A stretch of 64,000 nucleotides of DNA from Calvatia gigantea (GCA_025093985.1 JACAAK010000002.1:3472001-3536000); one strand, 5' to 3'; shown: positions 1 through 11,857, counted from the first letter of the stretch. The notes: generated from the sequence alone by a model not told the origin. A program made the numbers and translations.

Positions 1-1204
1 TGAAATCTGTAGTGGAACACTGCTCTCGACAGTAATATACGGGTTTCGTTTCCTCCTCTTTGTTGATACCTTCTCTTCGAAGTCCCGTGTTGCGAGCCTC
101 CGAATACTACGGCCTATGAAGGCCATAAACCGCCATAATGGGAATACGTCTCGAATTCGCTCGGGTGGAGGGTTTGCTGCGGGTTTGAGGTGCTCCGGAC
201 CCTCAACGTGAGGAAGAGTCTGGTGATATGTTGTCTGATCTGGATCGGGGTGCTTACGGCAAGCCTCAGGGTCTTCGTCCTTGGGGTTGGCGTGGAAGTG
301 GGTTTGGAGTGATTCGGCACTGGATGACGGTGAAGGGAACATTTCTTTGAGGATACTGGAGGACGCCTTCGGATTGACGAGTGTACGGCTGTGAAACCGA
401 ACGCGCCTGGTTCCGGGAGCTGGAATGGTTTTCGCAGGTTTGCTTTCTTCGTCGGACCCAAAGTCGATATCTGAGAAATATGATTGATCTCGATTGATTG
501 GCTGGTAATTGCACTCGGAAGGGCCTGACTTCTGTTGGGGAGGAAACCGGAAGAATTGATGGGACAGGTTGTCGGAGTCGCTCGTGCTACCGAGCAGCGT
601 TGGTCCTGGGCTTGGACAACGTTCATGGTCTAGAATGCTGTTGGAGCTACCGGGTTCGTTGACGGTGGGACTACGAGCAGCTGGGGAAGTATCGCTGTTG
701 TTTGATCGTGGAGAGGAAGTCCTTCTCGGACCAGGATCTCGGAGCACCTCTAAATCGGACTCCACGTCCGTGGTGGAATCTTCTCCCGAGTGCGAGGCAC
801 TGCGCTTACGTCTTGAGATTGATGGTCTTGATCGGTGGGCGGTTAATCGAGGGGGCGTGGATTCGGCGAGGAGCGTAGTCGAGGAAGAGTGGAAATCAAG
901 TTTGTACCAGTATGGATGATCGGGAGTGAAATTCGAGAAAGCTGGAAGCCAGCAAACAAGGGGGAAGAGATCTTCATAATCGATGCCCTTTTCGTCTCGG
1001 ACGAAGTGCTGTAAAAATTGTTGACTGCGGGAAGAATGAGAAAAAAGGGTTGTATGTCATACTTTGATTGAGACAACAAGAGCTTGTATCTGGGAAAGTA
1101 TGTAAGGTAGAAGCCACACGAAGACGCTTTGGACATACGAGGTTGATGATGGACTTCTTCTCCAAGATTCCCTTTATCTCGTTATTCTCTCCTTTATCAT
1201 TCAT
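1..1204 (-). CDS. Bestrophin-family anion channel, 3' part of gene (5' exons missing)
   Basis: Exons read at 1204-1139, 1089-1063 and 1008 to the left edge; all are in phase, with introns GTATGT...CAG (49 bp) and GTATGA...CAG (54 bp). The conceptual 367 residues contain EKKSIINLIQALVVSIK, then HFVRDEKG and YEDLFPLVCWLP. These match the fungal bestrophin-like chloride channel pattern (K-K-x-x-I-N-L...K-H-x-L-R-x-E, Y-E-D-L-x-P-L-V). A long Ser/Pro-rich disordered insert follows, and just before the edge comes a V-P-L-Q-I-S stretch that in this family precedes the last membrane region. The N-terminal membrane segments are absent: upstream of 1204 the sequence is transposon ORF3. The copy is therefore probably non-functional, unless a downstream start is used. 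Family assignment rests on motif recall; the intron model is inference. Confidence 0.72.
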
Positions 1205-1269
1205 TCCCCGGATATTGGGAATGTGTACAGGGAGGTGATGGTAATACAGCTGGATTGAGAGGTGGGCAT
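1205..1269 (-). pseudogene. ORF3 N-terminal stub of fragment I
   Basis: An ATG at 1269 lies about 60 bp downstream of the chromodomain tail, as in the other copies. The following codons align with the ORF3 start of element J and the others (M-P-x-x-Q-x-x-x-I-T-x-x-S-L). Homology stops at about 1205, where the bestrophin exon begins. The apparent V-H-I-P at the junction is ORF3-derived rather than channel sequence. Confidence 0.6.
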
Positions 1270-1299
1270 ATTTGCTCAGCTGGTTAAGTTGCTATGTAG

Positions 1300-3620
1300 T
1301 TTTCTGGGATTTCTGGGATTTCTGCCCCCCTTTTTATGGGTATCCTCCAGATGCCTGTTTAGGTAGTCCTGTATTGCTTCTTTTGCATTTCCTAGATTGG
1401 ATTCTGTGGTCCACATATCTTCTTCATTACTATAGCCTTTCTAGTGTACTAGGAATTGATAACTCCATCTGTGCTTTCGTTATCCTTAGATCTTGTCTAC
1501 TTTATATTCTTCCTCATTGTTGATGATGACCAGGTCTGGTGCTGGTGCTTCCCTTTGGCTTGGGAACTCTGCTTGGTATGCCAGTGTCAGGAGTTGCTCA
1601 TTGAAAACATCATGGATGGCCCATCTGTCTGGCAGACCAAGCTGATATACAGCATCCCCTATCTTTTCCTTGATAAGGAAAGGTCCATACTGCTTTTGGC
1701 CTAGCTTCTTTGATGTCTGATTGGTATGGATGTTTGTGTTTTCTAGCCACACTTCATCACTGATTTGGTATGTTCTGATGTGGAGCTTGCTGTTGTCATG
1801 CTGTTGTTTCATCTTTTCCTGATACAGTCATAGTGCTGCCAAGGTGTTAACTCAGGCATTCTGTAGGTGTTTCAGGAATTCTGTGGCTATGGGATTGTTT
1901 GTTGTCTCACCATTCTTCCCCTTCCAAGGATGCCTTCCATAGTTGAGGAAGAATGGTGTTTCTCCTGTTCCCCCATGTTGTTTGTCATTATAGTGGAATT
2001 CTGCTATTAGCAGCCAGTCAGCCCAGTCATTCTGGTCATAATTGCAGTACAGGTGGATGTAGGTTTCCACTTCTCTGTTGATGTGTTCAGTTTGCCCATT
2101 GGTCTGTGGGTGATATGCTGTTAACAGATTGTGCTCTATACTAAGCCCCTTGAACAGCTCCTTTGTGAATTCTGATGCAAACTGGGGTCCATGGTTGCTG
2201 AGTACTTTCCTCAGCAGTCCATGTAACTTCCATATTTCATCTCAATAGATCTGTATAACATCTTTAGATGTAACATCTGTTATTGTTGCTATGTGTTATA
2301 ATGAGATTGACTTTGTCCTAAGTCAACCTGATATCTACAGGCAGTTGTGATATCAAAGGGGACTCCTTCTCAAAGGCTTAAGAATATCAAAGTATTACAA
2401 CTACTTTGGATATTCTTATGTCTTAGATCAGAGGTCTTGTCCTTCAATAGATAACTCTTATAACATCTTATAAAGTAAACTTAATAGTTCAGAGGTAATG
2501 TCTTAGGTTCAGATTATAAGAGAGTGTTAAGAGAGTTATAGATTGAGTCTCTACCTAACCAAGTAGAAATGATGCTGTCTACTGGTCAAGTTGAAGGGTT
2601 TATATACTACAGCAGTGTGCTACTGTATTGTACTGTATTGATATGTTACTTGTCTAGATATGGTATATAAAAGTAGTACAACTTCAAAGTGGTACAACTT
2701 TGAATTATTATATAAGTTGTTCTATTTATGTGTATTAAGTTCTAGGCATAGTCTAGGTACATTCTAGTCTAAGAGCATTCTAGAACTTGTATTATCTAAG
2801 TAAATACTCATATTCATAACACTATGAGTCATATCATTTTTGTGAAACAGTCAACAATGACTAGTATTGTGTCTTTTTCCCCTAATATTGGTAGGGGTCT
2901 GATCATGTCAATGCTGATTTCTTCCCATGGGCCATTTGGTACTGGGAGAGGGTGTAGTGGCAACTTGAGCAGTGTTGTTCTTGGTTTGTTTCTTTGACAT
3001 GTCTGACAGCCCTGGGTGTATCTTTTTATGTCCTTTTGTATGGTCAGCTACCAATAATTGTGGGTGATTAGTTCTATCATCCTATGTTGCCCTGGGTATC
3101 CCACATTAGGGGCATTGTGGTATTGCTGGAGGATTTCTTCCTGTAGTTTTGGGTCTGGAGGTACATATGTGCTATTCCCTTTATATACCACTCCATTGTC
3201 TTCAGTGAGGTTTGACCCATCTTTTCATAGTTCGGTGATAACTGGTGTTTCTCTCTAGGGTTTCCCTTGTATCTTTTCTAGGAATGTTGGCTCCAGGAAT
3301 AGTTCAGCCCACAATAGTATTGTGTCATCAGTACTTTCTGATTGCAGCCAGCTTTCTTTGATCATAGTGACTAGCTTGTCTTCAGTCACTTCTGGTACTT
3401 GGTGTATGCAGGATAATAAGTCAGCCTTCATATTGGTTTTTTCAGGCACATGTCATAGGATGAAGTCATAGTCCTGTAATTGTAGGTACTACTGGGCCTG
3501 TTGTCCATTTAGTTTCTGTGGCTCCCTGTAGTATTTTAAGTTTTCATGGTCTGTCCAGATCTCAAACTTTTCTTCAGCATCTAACAAGTAGTGTTTCCAT
3601 TCTTTTAGGGCATGCATGAT
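1300..3620 (-). pseudogene. pol: pol fragment of I: RNase H end, integrase, chromodomain remnant
   Basis: Recognisable pieces are DEVWLENTNIHTN and IHDVFNEQLL (integrase C-terminal region, 1486-1812), YCNYDQNDWADWL with FFLNYGRHPWKGK (1852-2070), and the RNase H end KFEIWTDHENLKYY (about 3540-3600). The reading frame has several stops and is split by the solo LTR at 2294-2821. It is not expressible as a polyprotein. Confidence 0.85.
2294..2821. repeat. Solo LTR of an unrelated retrotransposon (528 bp)
   Basis: It begins TGTTATAATG and ends CATAACA, so TGTTAT/ATAACA form terminal inverted repeats. It is flanked by a perfect 5-bp TSD CTATG (2289-2293 and 2822-2826). Removing it and one TSD restores the integrase reading of fragment I. 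The sequence is AT-rich and has no coding potential. It shares no obvious sequence with the other LTRs here. Confidence 0.85.
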
Positions 3621-3825
3621 TTAGATTTCTAAGTACGAAAGCGCCCTTTAAAAATTCTCAAATGCAAAATTCGACAGTGTTCAATGAGGGGTTGGAGAAC
3701 TGAAAATTGGGATTATCAAAATCTTCGTACGGGAAGACGTTACGCCGTCCGGATGGCGCTATCCCTAGTGCACCATTCAACAGGTATTGCATTCCATAGC
3801 AAAAAAAGGTCTAAAGTTCAATTTT
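3621..3825. other. Unassigned 205-bp spacer between two TE fragments
   Basis: Neither pol of fragment I nor of fragment J extends into it. It is locally richer in CpG (CGTACGGGAAGACGTTACG) than the decayed TEs around it, so it may be a remnant of host DNA or of another element. No ORF, LTR end or repeat was recognised. Confidence 0.4.
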
Positions 3826-4065
3826 AGTGAAGAGGAATATAAGGTAGAGGAGATCCGAGGATGACAAAAACAGGGATGGGGCTATCAATTCCTAGTATAC
3901 TGGAAAGGATATAGCAATGAAGATGATACGTGGACAGCAGAGTCAAACCTGACAAATGCTCAAGATGCAATAGCAGATTACCTAAAGAGGCATCCAGAGG
4001 ATACCCATAAAAAGAGGGGCAGAAAAACCAAAAAATCATCACCCAACTAAAGAAACTAGCCAGAC

Positions 4066-4998
4066 ATGCCTTCCTTCCAAGCCAACTGTGTTACCATCTG
4101 CTCCCTCGTCCACCCCAATCTAACCACAATCTCATCTGTCCCCCTCCCAGAACCAGGCAACAGCCAAGTACCTGTGCTCCAAGGCACTTGCTATAACCTC
4201 ACCACTACACCATTCCTAGTACAGGGACTTCTTGAATCCCTACTAAAAGATGTTGACAAAGCCACCAATAGTGAAATAGAAACCATTACCGCCCAAAACA
4301 AGTGATTAGTCATCAACTGACATATTGCCCTTGCCACCATATGCATTACCTTCACTAACATGTATGCAGGGTTCGCCAACACATCCTCATCCACCAATCA
4401 GCATATCCCCACCATCTTCTGAGCCCTAGACCAATCCACACTCACACCCAGTAAACAAGACCATGTCCACAGCCTCCACAACCACATCAACCTTGGACTT
4501 GAGGTATTCAAACACCTTGATATTGCTGATATATTCCTAGAACTTGCCAATGTAGCCATGAACCTACTTAGACACGACAAGACTACCAAAGATCCAGAGA
4601 TTGATGCCCTCATCAACAGGATTCATAGTATCCTCTCTGAATTACACAGTATGATCAACCCCATGCCACCGACCTGAGCCGACACACCCATGGACGAAGA
4701 AACTACTATCTCCATAAAAGAAGAAGTCAACTCCCTCTGCCATTTTATAAAAACCATTACTCTACCACAACTTGTATCAGTTTTTCTCCCACCTGCAAGG
4801 TTCCACACTGTATTACCAGGCCAAGAAAAGGACCAATACTATTGGAGGACAATAGTCAAGAGTTATTGGGACAACTCTAAAGCCACTTACCCATCTTCTT
4901 CACGTGTTCAAATGATGGAAAGTATCTCATTGGGGCAACCAAGAAAGCCCTCGCCTCTGCCATAGTCAATGGCGACTTTGATGAAGCTTCCTGAGACA
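4066..4998 (+). pseudogene. ORF3 of fragment J, decayed
   Basis: Homologous to the intact 328-codon ORF3 of element B over its length (start M-P-S-F-Q-A-N; internal VSVFLPPARFHTVLPGQEKD). In-frame TGA codons fall where other copies have Arg, at the codons before L-V, H-I-A, A-L-D and A-D-T-P; all are compatible with CGA-to-TGA. A small deletion near 4885 removes the E-F-P-F-N-G-V-P segment and shifts the frame. Confidence 0.8.
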
Positions 4999-5019
4999 TG
5001 AAGCCTAATCAGGGGGTAT

Positions 5020-5324
5020 TGTTATGGTTTTTCCACTGATCAAGTCATACTCTGTCATCATCTGCATCCCTGTCTACTAATACATCTGTCTCAGCTATTC
5101 CTGTTAAGTGATCTCTGTCTCTGACTCATGTTAACTACTATGCCAGCCTGATTAGACATTTCATGTAGTTACTCCATCCATTCAACTGGATGTCTTCCTC
5201 TATTTAAGCATACATACATCTACTGTATTCAGTATGCTTAACCACCTTTGTTCTCTTGCCTTACTCGCCCTCAAGACTTAGCCCAAGCTGCAACCTGAGG
5301 TCTTAACAGACTAAGATTGTAACA
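5020..5324 (+). repeat. 3' LTR of fragment J (305 bp)
   Basis: TGTTATGG...TGTAACA, preceded by the polypurine run AGGGGGTAT and 3' of ORF3. It contains the family TATA-like TATTTAAG and the GTATGCTTAACCACC block seen in the other LTRs. Confidence 0.85.
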
Positions 5325-5658
5325 AAATAGAAGGTTAATTTGTTTAAGGAGGAGTAAGGTTAGTCCACAGTTAAGTTTGTAACATTAGTCCATCTTTAGG
5401 TAAATTACTCTGAAATTTGTACAGACAGACAGGAGAAGTCAAGAGAGATACCATCATTGTAATCTTCATCATCAAAGGCATTGTGTGGGTTAGAGTAGAC
5501 AGGTAGTTGGTAGTACTCCTTCATTTGGTTTATAGCTTTCTATATGTTCGGAGTAGTAAGGGCAATGTTTGGGTTTGTACTAGAGGTTCTGAGTTTTGCA
5601 AATTCAGCAGAAATATTGGGGACAGGACCACTATGCCATGTTCTTACTCAAGAAGAAT
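5325..5658. other. Unassigned 334-bp segment between LTRs of J and C
   Basis: AT-rich with no long ORF. On the minus strand a short broken frame (around 5440-5590) contains MKEYYQLPVYSNPHNAFDD, which looks protein-derived but is too short to assign. It may be a remnant of a DNA transposon or of a host gene. Confidence 0.35.
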
Positions 5659-5966
5659 TGTTACAACCTTAGTCTGAGTAAATCTCAGGTTGCAACTTAG
5701 GCTAAGACTTGAGGGCAAGTAAGGGGAGGAGAACAGAGGTGGTTAAGTGTACTGAATACAGGAGCATGTATGTATGCTTAAATACAGCAGACATCCGGTT
5801 GAACGGATGGAGGTAGCTACATGGAATGTCCGATGACAATGGCACAGTAGTTACTGTGAGTCAATACTCGGAGATCGCTGGACAGAAATAAGTGAAACAG
5901 ATGTACTGGTGGTGTAGAAATGCAGACAAGCACAGAGTACGATATGATCAGTGGAAATCCATAACA
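5659..5966 (-). repeat. 3' LTR of element C (308 bp)
   Basis: In plus orientation it begins TGTTACAACC and ends ATAACA. It is followed by the reverse complement of the polypurine tract (ATACCCCCC) and the ORF3 terminus. The LTR body matches the other family LTRs, including the GGTTAAG block. Confidence 0.85.
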
Positions 5967-5989
5967 ATACCCCCCAATTTGGCTTCATG

Positions 5990-6785
5990 CCTCAGGAAGC
6001 TTCGTCAAAGTCACCATTGACTACAGCGGAGGCGAGGGCTTTCTTGGTGGTGCCAATGAGGTACTTTCCATTATTTGAACATGTGAAGAAGACAGGCAAG
6101 TGGCTTCGACCGTCCTAATGGATAGGAACTGGGACACCATTGAATGGGAAGTCAGTTGTGGTGGAGTTGTCCCAATAGTTCTTAACTATCATTTTCCAGT
6201 AGTGTTGGTCCTTTTCTTGTCCTGGTAACACAGTGCGGAATCTTGCAGGAGGGAGAAAAACCGATACAAGCTGTGGTGGTATGATGGTTTTTATGAAATG
6301 ACGGAGGATATTGACTTCTTCTTTCATAGAGACTGTGGTTTTTTTGTTCATGGGGGTGTCAGTGTGGGTTGGTGGCATGGGGTTAACAGTGTCATGCAGT
6401 TCGGAGAGGGTGATGTGAATCCTGTCAACCAGGGTGTTGATGTCGGGATCCTCATTCGACTTGTCTCTCCCAAGTAACTTCATGGCTATGTCGGCAAGCT
6501 CAAGGAATATGTTAGTGATGTCGAGGTGGTTGAAGACCTCAAGGCCCAAGTCAATTCAGCTTTGGAGTTCTTGGATACAGTCTTGTTCGTTGGGGGTGAG
6601 GGTGGACTAGTCTAGTGCTTGGAAGATGGCTGGGATGTGCTGGTTGGTGGAGGAGGAAGCATTAGTGAATCTGGCATACATGTCGGCAAAGGTGATGCAG
6701 GCAGTGGCGAGGGTGATGTGTCAGTTCACCACTAGTCATTTGTTCTGGATGGTGATGTTTTCAATTTCACTGTTGGTCACCTTGT
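5990..6785 (-). pseudogene. ORF3 of element C, C-terminal three quarters
   Basis: The minus strand contains VSVFLPPARFRTVLPGQEKD and MNKKTTVSMKEEVNILRHF of the family ORF3. It is interrupted upstream at 6785 by the LTR of element A and carries several TGA codons, including the one at the conserved N-R-H-I arginine. The N-terminal part lies at 19530-19724. Confidence 0.82.
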
Positions 6786-7092
6786 TGTTGTGAATTTTCA
6801 CCGGTCATATCACATTCTCTATATTCATCTACATTCCTACCTCCTATGTACTTATTTCGTCTATTCCTGTCTGTGCGATCCCCGAGCTCTGACTCATAAC
6901 TACTACACCATAGACATCGGACATTTCATGTAGTTATCTCCATCCATTCAACTGGATGGCCCTTCTGTATTTAAGCGTACATACATGCTCCTGTATTTGG
7001 TATGCTTAACCACCTAGTTTCTCTCCCCTTATTCGCCCTCAAGTCTTAGCCTAAGTTGCAACCTGAGGTTTACTCAGACTAAGGTCGTAACA
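6786..7092 (+). repeat. 5' LTR of element A (307 bp)
   Basis: TGTTGTGAAT...GTAACA. It contains the TATA-like box and predicted transcript start described in the regulatory entry. Confidence 0.93.
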
Positions 7093-7105
7093 TTTGGTTA
7101 AGCAT
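6968..7105 (+). promoter_or_regulatory. Element A promoter and self-priming primer-binding site
   Basis: TATTTAA at 6968-6974 lies 34 bp upstream of ATGCTTAACCA (7002-7012). Two bases after the LTR end (7092) is TGGTTAAGCAT (7095-7105), its exact 11-nt reverse complement. This is the arrangement of Tf1-type self-priming, in which the first 11 nt of the transcript fold back as the primer. No tRNA-like PBS is present. Confidence 0.82.
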
Positions 7106-7171
7106 CCCCACCTCACCTTGCAAGGAGTAGGCTGAAACAGGCCTGAACAGAAGCAACCTAGGAGCTAGTAT

Positions 7172-8287
7172 ATGAGCTTGAACCCAGACGAATATAGAGA
7201 ACCAAACCTCGAAGTCACTGACAATGAATCAGAAACATCAGACGAAGAAGAAACAGGGAACCCTGAAGTACCTGAAGAAATATATGACGAACCCGGAGCA
7301 AACCCAGCAGAAGAAGAAGTGTTATCAGAACTTCTAAACAAACTCAACCTAGCAGAGGAAGAGATAGCACATCAGGAGAAATCAGATGAATCAAGCTTGG
7401 ATGAAACAGAATCAGAAACCGACTCCAATATGACCGACAACGCAGTAGTACCCACGACAATGTCCAGTGGGAAAGGCCTAGTACCAGACCCAGGATTCTT
7501 CGATGGCACCTGCACCAAATTTGACGACTGGTGGAGAGCAATGACACTCTTCATGAAATTCAACAAGATAGTCTTGGCAGATGATAAAGCCATAGCCGTC
7601 TTAGCTAGACTGCGAGGAGGAACTACAGGAGCATATGCAGCCATGAGAGCACCAGCTATCCTAGAATCTGAGGATTCAGTGGACTGGAAGGTCTTCTCCG
7701 AAGAATTTAGAAGAACCTTCTCAGACAATGCCTCAAACAGCAAAGCCGAATGGCAAATCGAAAAATTCAAACAAGGAAACTGAAACACCACTGACTACTT
7801 GATCGAATTCAAGGTGCTAAAAAGCAAGGCCAAGACTGACAGCAAGCACGCTATATTCCTACTTAGAAAGAATGCCCGATAAGACATCATACATACGATC
7901 ACAGGCTATCCACCCTCAGCTAGGCCAGACACATATGCAGAATAGAAAGAAGCCATATTGTCCGTTGGACAAGGATATGAGGCATCTGAATACCGAGGAG
8001 ACAGAAAAACGAACACTGGCACCACTTATGGGGGAATGGGTGAACCCATGGAGATAGGAAGCAGGTGTCACGTCTTCAACAACAAAGGAGAACCCAAGTG
8101 CTACAACTGTGGCATTTTTGGCCACATCGCCAAAGATTGCAAAAAACCCAAGGGGTTAATATGCTACAACTGCAGAAAAAAGGGGCACATAGCCAAAGCC
8201 TGTACTGCACCCAAGAAAATCCAAGTCCGAGGAGTAGAGGAAGCTACCAATGAAGAAGGAAAGGATTTTTCCGAAGACTCCAAGTAG
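7172..8287 (+). pseudogene. gag: gag of element A with CCHC knuckles, broken
   Basis: The start M-S-L-N-P-D-E-Y-R-E-P is shared with all family gags. An acidic N-terminus is followed by the capsid-like segment FFDGTCTKFDDWWRAMTLF and two zinc knuckles, CYNCGIFGHIAKDC and CYNCRKKGHIAKAC (8100-8210). In-frame stops include TGA at the R of G-N-R-N-T (7781-7783), a TAA near 7880 and a TAG near 7945. Intact length in B is 382 residues. Confidence 0.9.
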
Positions 8288-11200
8288 GCACTACCTCGAG
8301 AGTCAAAAAGCTTGTATTTAGGATATTAGACAAATTCTACACGATTCCTCAGAGAAGAAAGCGTGAATTGAATCTAAAAGGAAAAATACAAACAGTGGGA
8401 AAGGAGATAGCAGTCAACACCATCGTAGACTCAGGGTGCACAACCAGCAGCATCAGCAAAAAACTAGTAGATGAAGAAGGACTCTCTACCTGGAAATTGG
8501 AATGACAAATTGTGGTACTAAATGCAGACGGAATGCCCAACCAAGGTGGAAAAGTAACAGAGACCATGACAATCAACATTGACATCCAGGGACATAAAGA
8601 ACAAATCGAGGCCTCAGTCATACAACTACAAGACAGAGCGGAAATCTTTCTAGGACATGATTGGCTGGTCAAACATAACCCAGAGGTAGACTGGAACAAC
8701 GGAGAAATCAAGTTCACCCAGTGTCCACCAGACTGCCAATTTCCCCATCAGAACATCGCAATCACTGAAAAACTGCGAAGCATAACAGCCACAGAAGACC
8801 TATGGGAAGAAGAAGACAAGCCAGACCCAACTAAACTGGAAGACCTACCAGACTACGTACAACCATTCACGCACTTATTCAACAAGACGATGTTCGACAA
8901 GCTTCCAGAACGAACTGAGTGGGACCACGAGATAGTCCTAACAGAAGACACCCCAAAAGAAATAAGTGCGGGAACATATAACATGACGGTTAAAGAACAG
9001 GACAAACTCAAGTCATTCATTAAGGAAAACCTAGAATCGGGATGAATACGACCGTCGAAATCCCCATATGCAGTGCCAACATTCTTCATCCTGAAGAAAG
9101 ACAGGTCCAAAAGACTGATCCAGGACTATAGATGGCTAAACAATGTGGTTGTCAAAGATAAAACACCATTGCCAAGAATTGGCGAAGTAATTGACAAACT
9201 TGGAAAAGCCAAATGCTTCAACAAGCTAGACATCATCTGGGGATACAACAATGTCAGGATCAAAGAGGGAGATGAATGGAAGGCGGCCTTCCTCACCAAT
9301 GAAGGACTCTTTGAACCTACGGTCATGTACTTTGGTCTAAGCAACTTGCCAGGGATGTTCTCCAGAATGATGACAAGCATCTTCCGCGACCTCTTACAAA
9401 ACGGAGACATTGTAAACTATATGGATGACTTTGCCATCCCGGGAGACACTAAGGAGCAACTAAAGAAATGGACAGTACAATTCCTGGAACGAGCAGCCCA
9501 GTATAATCTATGCTTCAAACGAACCAAGTGCATTTTTAATGTAGAAGAAATCCCCATGCTAGGAGTTAAAGTAGGACATGGATGAATTGAAATGGAAGAA
9601 GACAAAGTAAAATCGGTACGAGAATGGCCTGAACCCAAAAACACCAAGAGAGTAGAGAGGTTCCTGGGGTTTGCAAACTATTATCGATGCTTCATCAAAA
9701 ACTTTAGCATGATTGTGGGACCCCTAAACAAGCTCAAAGGAGCAGCCACATGGGAATGGACGCAAGAGCACCAGGACTCATTCAATCAACTCAAGAAATG
9801 CATCACCGAGGAACCAGTCCTGACACTACCACAAAGGCATGGCCAATTCAGAGTAGAAGTTGATGCATCAGATTATGCATTAGGGGGGGTACTCTCACAA
9901 CTACAAGAAGAAAAATGGCATCCCATCGCCTTCACATCACGAACCCTGTCACTGGCAGAATGGAACTATGAAATATATGACAAGGAACTGCTGGCCATTG
10001 TCCATGCCCTAAAAGAATGGAGACATTATTTCCTGGACACCGAAGAATGATTCGAAATCTGGACAGACCATGAAAATCTGAAGTATTACTGAGAACCACA
10101 AAAACTAAACGGGTGACAAGCATGGTGGTATCTGCGACTACAAGACTACGACTTCACACTATGACATGTACCAGGGAAAACAAACACGAAAGCCGACCTT
10201 CTATCCCGCATCCACCAAATGCCAGAAGAACAAGAAGATAAACTAGTCACCATGATTCGAGAAAGCTGGCTACAGATGGAAGGCACAGACAGCACAGTAC
10301 TCCTAAGAGCAGAACTATTCATTGAGCCAAACTTCCTAGAGCGAATTCGAAACTGGACCCAGCGGGAAACAGTAGTCTTAACTGAGCTGAAGAAGTAAGG
10401 GTCCCAACTCACCGAGGACAGTGGAATAATCTACAAGCAGGATAGTGCATACGTTCCACCCGATCAGAAACTACGAGAGGAAGTCCTAATACAGTATCAT
10501 GATGCCCCAGATGCAGGACACCCAGGACAACACAGGATGACGGAATTAATCAGCTGAGACTACTGGTGGCCATCAATACGAAAAGACATCAAGAAGTATA
10601 TCCGGGGGTGTCAAGCCTGTCAAAGAGCCAAGTCTAGAATGACACTGCTCAAATCGCCACTACATCCCCTTCCGATACCAAATGGGCCCTGGGAGGAGAT
10701 TAGTATCGACATGATCGGACCACTGCCAGAGTCTAAAGGAAAAGACACAATACTAGTCATTGTGGATCACTTCACAAAAATGATATGACTCTCAGCGACA
10801 ACCACGGATGCATCGTCTAAAGACATTGCAAGGATATACCGGGACAAAATATGGAAGCTACATGGACTGCTGAGGAAAGTGCTTAGTGACCGAAGACCTC
10901 AATTCGCATCAGAATTCACCAAGGAGCTGTTCAAAGGGCTTGGCATCAAATGAAATCTATCAACTGCGTATTACCTGCGAACAAATGGTCAAACCGAATG
11001 CATCAACAGAGAAGTAGAGACCTATATCCACCTGTACTGCAACTACGACCAGGATGACTGGGCGGAGTGGCTCCCCATTGCAGAATTCCAGTACAATGAC
11101 AAACGACACAGGGGAACACAAGAAACACCATTTTTCCTAAATTATGGAAGGAATCCATGGAAAGGCAAAAACGAGCCAATAATAAACAACCCTGTCGCCA

Positions 11201-11814
11201 CAGCATTCCTGGAACAACTACAGCGCGCCCGAGACAATGCCTCATCAGCACTATGGACATATCAAGAAAAGATGAAACAGCAACACAACCACAGCAGAAC
11301 CCACACCAGCATTTACCAAACAGGAGATAAAGTATGGTTAGAAAACACCAATATCCATACCAATCAATCATCAAAGAAGCTAGGCCAAAAACGGTATGGA
11401 CCTTTCCTTATTAAGGAGAAAATAGGAGAAGCAGCATATCAGCTGAAACTGCCAGATGGATGGGCCATCCATGATGTGTTCAACGAACAGCTCCTGACAC
11501 CAGCACACCAGGCAGGGTTCCTGAGTCAAAAACAGCCATCAGTGCCTGACCCGGTGATCATCAACAATGAAGAAGAATATGAAGTAGACGAGATCCGCGG
11601 ATGACGAAAGTGAGAAAGGGGCTATCAATTCCTGGTCCACTGGAAGGGGTACAGCAATGAAGAAGATATGTGGACAGTGGAGTCTAACCTGGAAAATGCT
11701 AAAGACGCCATAAGAGACTACCTGAAAAGGCATCCAGAGGATACCCATAAAAGAGGGGGCAGAAAACACAAAAAAGCAGCAAACAAGCAACCTAGACAAA
11801 GGAACTAAACAGAC
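8288..11814 (+). pseudogene. pol: pol of element A: protease, RT, RNase H, integrase, chromodomain
   Basis: In order: protease DSGCTTSSIS (about 8430); RT with LDIIWGYNNVRI and YMDD (9419-9430); RNase H VEVDASDYALGG (about 9855) and YDKELLAIVHALKEW; integrase zinc region HDAPDAGHPGQHRM; integrase core with ISIDMIGPLP, VLSDRRPQF and GQTECINRE; chromodomain YQFLVHWKGYSNEEDMWTVE (about 11625-11690). At least eight TGA codons sit at arginines conserved in element B (for example in ESG-R-IRP, YY-R-EPQ, TL-R-HVP, IK-R-NLS). It cannot encode a polyprotein. Confidence 0.93.
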
Positions 11815-11857
11815 ATGCCTGCCTCCCAATCCAACCGCATCGCTATCAACTCCCTTG

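Larger units (their letters stand above)
1205..3620 (-). mobile_element. Chromovirus fragment I (ORF3 start and C-terminal pol)
   Basis: Truncated copy of the main Ty3/Gypsy family. Reading the minus strand from 3620 down, it holds RNase H end, integrase, chromodomain remnant and the first codons of ORF3. It stops at about 1205, where host bestrophin coding begins. The right boundary is where homology to the pol of element B ends (GCATGCATGAT at about 3620). No LTR or TSD survives. A 528-bp solo LTR of another family interrupts it. Confidence 0.8.
3826..5324 (+). mobile_element. Chromovirus fragment J (pol tail, ORF3, 3' LTR)
   Basis: Plus-strand 3' end of the main Ty3/Gypsy family: the end of integrase (EEEYKVEEIRG), a chromodomain remnant (YQFLVYWKGYSNEDDTW), a decayed ORF3 at 4066, and an LTR at 5020-5324. 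The left end is truncated at about 3826 and no TSD is detectable. Confidence 0.82.

Noticed and set aside
1204..1277. Apparent continuation of bestrophin upstream of 1204 (V-H-I-P reading)
   Set aside because: The same bases align better with the start of ORF3 in elements J and others, including its ATG and upstream spacer.
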